Of a stretch of DNA of 8,522 nucleotides, positions 7,201 to 8,522 are shown one piece after another. The stretch's first letter is position 1; each line of letters opens with the position of its first letter. The DNA is from Verrucomicrobiota bacterium (GTDB lineage: Bacteria; Verrucomicrobiota; Verrucomicrobiia; Limisphaerales; SXQI01): the NCBI GenBank assembly GCA_008933045.1, contig WBXJ01000126.1, forward strand, positions 1 to 8,522. Reading direction: 5' to 3'. The notes under the pieces were generated by a model. It saw nothing but the letters and a program-made list of their open reading frames with translations. It was not told the DNA's origin and did no database searches. A program made the translations under genes and the position numbers.

Positions 7201-8079
7201 TGGCGTCGTGCAGTGCGCGACTGGGAGAAGTCTGGAATCACGACCTGGAGCTTTGGCGATCTTCCTGCACAGATCGAACTACCCTCGGCAGGTTCCCTCC
7301 CGATTCTTGCGTATCCCGGATTGGAACAGGAAGAGTCCCACGTCAACCTTCGCTTGTATCGCACTCCTGTTGAGGCCGAACGTGTCACTCCGCAGGGTGT
7401 CATGCGGCTCGCCGAACTCTTCTTGGCCAAGGAACTCGCTTGGTTACAAAAAGATTTGCGTGCGTTAGATCGGATCAAGCCTCTCTATGTGACCTTGGGT
7501 TCTGGCGATGAACTCACCACCTCCGCCTATCGCCATCTGCTCCAGTGTTTACTCAAAGGGGGTGCGTTGGCCGGACTTCGTGCGGCTGATTTTTCGGCAA
7601 TGGTGGAGCAGGCACGCCTATCGATCTCTGGGGTAGTCCCGCGCTTTTTAGATTCTGTGGCCGCAATTCTCCATCAACGCCAAGAACTTTTGTTACTTCG
7701 TAAGCCCTATACTGACCTCGTGTTGGATCTCAAGAATCTGTTGCCATCGAAATTCCTTGAGGTCATTCCCAACGCGCAATTAGCCCACCTCCCCCGCTAC
7801 CTCAAAGCCATGCAAACTCGGGCCGAACGCGCCGTGTTAAACCCAGCCAAAGATGCCGAACGCGCCCGTCTGTTTCAGCCTTACGCCCTTGCACTTCAGG
7901 CTTGGCAAGGTGAGAAGAAACTCACTCCCCAACAAGCTCGGCTGCGCGATCAATTCCGTTGGATGCTCGAAGAATTTCGAGTCTCAACTTTCGCCCAAGA
8001 ACTGGGCACTGCTCAGCCTGTCTCCGCGAAACGGCTCACCCAGTTTCTTGCGGATGCGGGTCGCCCCTCATTAAAATAG
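4273..8079 (+). CDS. hrpA: ATP-dependent RNA helicase HrpA (DEAH box)
   Basis: This is a full-length bacterial HrpA of 1268 residues (E. coli HrpA has about 1300). Helicase motifs appear in order: GETGSGKTTQ (motif I, from 36), DEAH at 133-136, SAT at 165-167, ATNVAETSLTI at 285-295, and QRKGRSGR at 333-340. A helicase-associated region follows. An OB-like segment with AAGNRQVMLFPGSAVF lies near 585-605, then PSWVVAGEVVETSRL, then the long C-terminal DUF3418-type region ending WMLEEFRVSTFAQELGTAQPVS. These C-terminal parts distinguish HrpA from HrpB and from eukaryotic DEAH helicases. HrpA proteins unwind RNA in the cytoplasm with ATP; E. coli HrpA has been linked to mRNA processing and rescue of stalled ribosomes. 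The frame is open from TTG 4234, but residues begin to look family-like only near ATG 4273 (MLDWKNISYPAALPITSRR), so that start is preferred. No Shine-Dalgarno sequence precedes either. It is monocistronic and no catalytic motif is missing. Confidence 0.97.
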   Translation: MLDWKNISYPAALPITSRREDIIAAILAHPVVVIAGETGSGKTTQIPKMCFSAGFGQKGKIGCTQPRRVAALSVSRRVAEELGVTWGKEVGCKIRFADQTGRDTRIKFMTDGMLLAEVQGDPDLRGYEVIILDEAHERSLNIDFLLGHLKQLLERRLDLKLIITSATIDTKAFSEAFNNAPIIEVSGRVFPVEVLYAPLDAGLVEEGEVSYVDAAVQAVELAWGDPIGGDMLIFMPSERDIRETCDLLDGRFGALCDVVPLFGRLSSSDQQRVFTTSHRRKIVVATNVAETSLTIPGIRYVIDSGLARISRYNPRTRTKRLPIEPVSQSSANQRKGRSGRVQNGVCIRLYSEADFNERPLFTQPEIQRANLAEVILRMKTFRLGDIETFPFINPPTPAAIRAGYQLLQELGALDDQRQITPLGEDLGRLPIDPTIGRMILQARVEHALPEMTIIAAGLSIQDPRERPMDAQEAANQAHKQFFDTESDFLTLLNVWDQFHDRWESLKTQNQIRKFCRQNFLSYLRMREWIDLHAQIRETIKSLGLDEPAPALVKPQSVPSISDQDRQYAAIHRSILSGLLGQVAYREEKNFYRAAGNRQVMLFPGSAVFDRAEAKKKSTGRERSDDHAPHAEKVYQPSWVVAGEVVETSRLFLRTVAGVEPEWVAELGVHLCKSTYVDPHWDEKSGRVLVREKVFLFGMELLARWVSFAKINSEAATEIFIREALVEDTIQSPLPFLEHNRALIQRLENFQTRLRHFDLAHLDQRIYHFYDSRLRDVSSVHDLNRVVREESVRDARFLFMHEGDITGGKELAVNLDAFPDHVNLSGLKLAVSYAYAPGEEHDGVTVRLTTPLIHSLPPGALEWAIPGLRSGQIEELLRGLPKALRVPLLPIDPKVRTICDDLKLESDGFLPSLSRFIKQRYRVDIPVAAWSWQEIPPHLKLRVEVVGKTEKPVATGRNLSALREQLTQIVIPVEEQAWRRAVRDWEKSGITTWSFGDLPAQIELPSAGSLPILAYPGLEQEESHVNLRLYRTPVEAERVTPQGVMRLAELFLAKELAWLQKDLRALDRIKPLYVTLGSGDELTTSAYRHLLQCLLKGGALAGLRAADFSAMVEQARLSISGVVPRFLDSVAAILHQRQELLLLRKPYTDLVLDLKNLLPSKFLEVIPNAQLAHLPRYLKAMQTRAERAVLNPAKDAERARLFQPYALALQAWQGEKKLTPQQARLRDQFRWMLEEFRVSTFAQELGTAQPVSAKRLTQFLADAGRPSLK

Positions 8080-8110
8080 GCGCCGAACCCTTGCTCAACG
8101 GGCTTGGCGC
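8080..8110. terminator. Stem-loop between convergent hrpA and the YcfL-like gene, possible terminator
   Basis: GCGCCGAACCC (8080-8090) pairs with GGGCTTGGCGC (8100-8110) across a nine-base loop: eleven positions with one G-U pair and one mismatch. It begins at the base after the hrpA stop and spans the stop codon of the opposing lipoprotein gene. On the minus strand it is followed by CTATTTTAATG, a modest U-rich run, so it fits a weak intrinsic terminator for the lipoprotein gene. On the plus strand no T-run follows, so for hrpA it would act only as a 3'-end stem. Confidence 0.45.
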
Positions 8111-8508
8111 ACGCGCACGGTGTATTTGCGTGCTTTGGAGTTCATGGAAACAAATTGAACCGCTTCCTGGGTGTTCTCAGTCAAAATCAGGGTCTGCCAC
8201 GGGGGTTCATCCCCCGAGGAGAATCCTTGCTCATCCTTAAACACACACTGGATTTGCACTTCGATCCGGCGACTTTCACGGTTGCGAACGTTCACCACCA
8301 ACTCCAAACGACCGTCCTCCAACACGCGTTGTTGGATGCCGGAGGAGGTGATCGACCGCTGCACATGGACATCGGTCAGGACGAAGTTCGTCTGATTCTC
8401 GAAGTCATATTTCCGAGTGTTCTGGGGCAGAGAAGCTCCGCCTCCGCAACCCGTGAGTAGCGCGGCTGTTGCGGCGCAGACGATGACGGACAACGCGATT
8501 TTCTTCAT
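8095..8508 (-). CDS. YcfL-like (DUF1425-type) outer membrane lipoprotein
   Basis: This 137-residue protein has a clear lipoprotein signal: MKKIALSVIV, an Ala-rich hydrophobic stretch, and lipobox LTGC with Cys21, followed by Gly-Gly-Gly. The mature domain contains VHVQRSITSSGIQQRVLEDGRLELVV, then NVRNRESRRIEVQIQCVFKDEQGF, then W...TLILTENTQEAVQFVSMNSKARKYTVRVR. This layout of short beta strands, with a central F.DEQG turn and a closing ARKYTVRVR-like strand, resembles the YcfL/DUF1425 family, which in E. coli is encoded beside lpoB, the activator of penicillin-binding protein 1B. The match is by pattern, not by search, so the family call is moderate. A neighbouring lpoB-like gene would lie upstream of this gene, right of 8522, and cannot be seen. 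The start at 8508 follows TTTCATCTCCTTTT, which has no Shine-Dalgarno sequence. It converges on hrpA with 15 bases between the stops. Confidence 0.75.
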   Translation of the reverse strand: MKKIALSVIVCAATAALLTGCGGGASLPQNTRKYDFENQTNFVLTDVHVQRSITSSGIQQRVLEDGRLELVVNVRNRESRRIEVQIQCVFKDEQGFSSGDEPPWQTLILTENTQEAVQFVSMNSKARKYTVRVRQAR

Positions 8509-8522
8509 AAAAGGAGATGAAA

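Noticed and set aside
8104..8460. A 118-codon plus-strand open frame opposite the YcfL-like gene
   Set aside because: The minus-strand frame has a clean signal peptide and lipobox; this one is its antisense shadow.
1..8522. CRISPR arrays, tRNA or rRNA genes, insertion sequences, attachment sites
   Set aside because: No regularly spaced direct repeats, cloverleaf-like sequences, transposase motifs or terminal inverted repeats were seen on reading both strands.

Overview
The window most likely comes from a member of the Verrucomicrobiota or a close PVC relative. That placement is inferred from protein flavour: a small lipoprotein of the exosortase-associated TIGR04073 type, a NupG-type nucleoside/H+ symporter of the MFS, a bacterial HrpA helicase and a YcfL-like lipoprotein, with mid GC content and no recognisable Shine-Dalgarno sequence before any start. 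No taxonomic marker gene (rRNA, tRNA, ribosomal protein) is present, so the placement is moderate at best.

Layout from left to right. (1) 1-762, minus strand: N-terminal 254 residues of a class I pyridine nucleotide-disulfide oxidoreductase (mercuric reductase/dihydrolipoamide dehydrogenase-like), running off the left edge. (2) About 790-1324, minus strand: a decayed fragment of a CusA/CzcA-type heavy-metal RND efflux pump with no proper start or end. (3) 1416-2639, plus strand: a complete NupG-like MFS nucleoside permease. (4) 2654-3529, minus strand: ispE of the MEP isoprenoid pathway, converging on the permease. (5) 3584-4042, minus strand: a TIGR04073-type lipoprotein, separated from ispE by a strong intrinsic terminator whose U-tract ends one base before the ispE start codon. 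(6) A 230-base divergent intergenic region. (7) 4273-8079, plus strand: a full-length HrpA DEAH-box RNA helicase of 1268 residues. (8) 8095-8508, minus strand: a YcfL-like lipoprotein, converging on hrpA with a stem-loop at the junction.

The genes do not form one pathway. The left third is a remnant of metal-resistance or redox context, with a redox enzyme beside a pump fossil. The remainder is ordinary chromosomal housekeeping (isoprenoid precursor synthesis, RNA helicase, envelope lipoproteins). I found no defence system, CRISPR array, insertion sequence, RNA gene or clear new multi-gene system. The points most worth a second look are the ispE start/terminator arrangement, the RND fossil, and the window-wide lack of ribosome binding sites.
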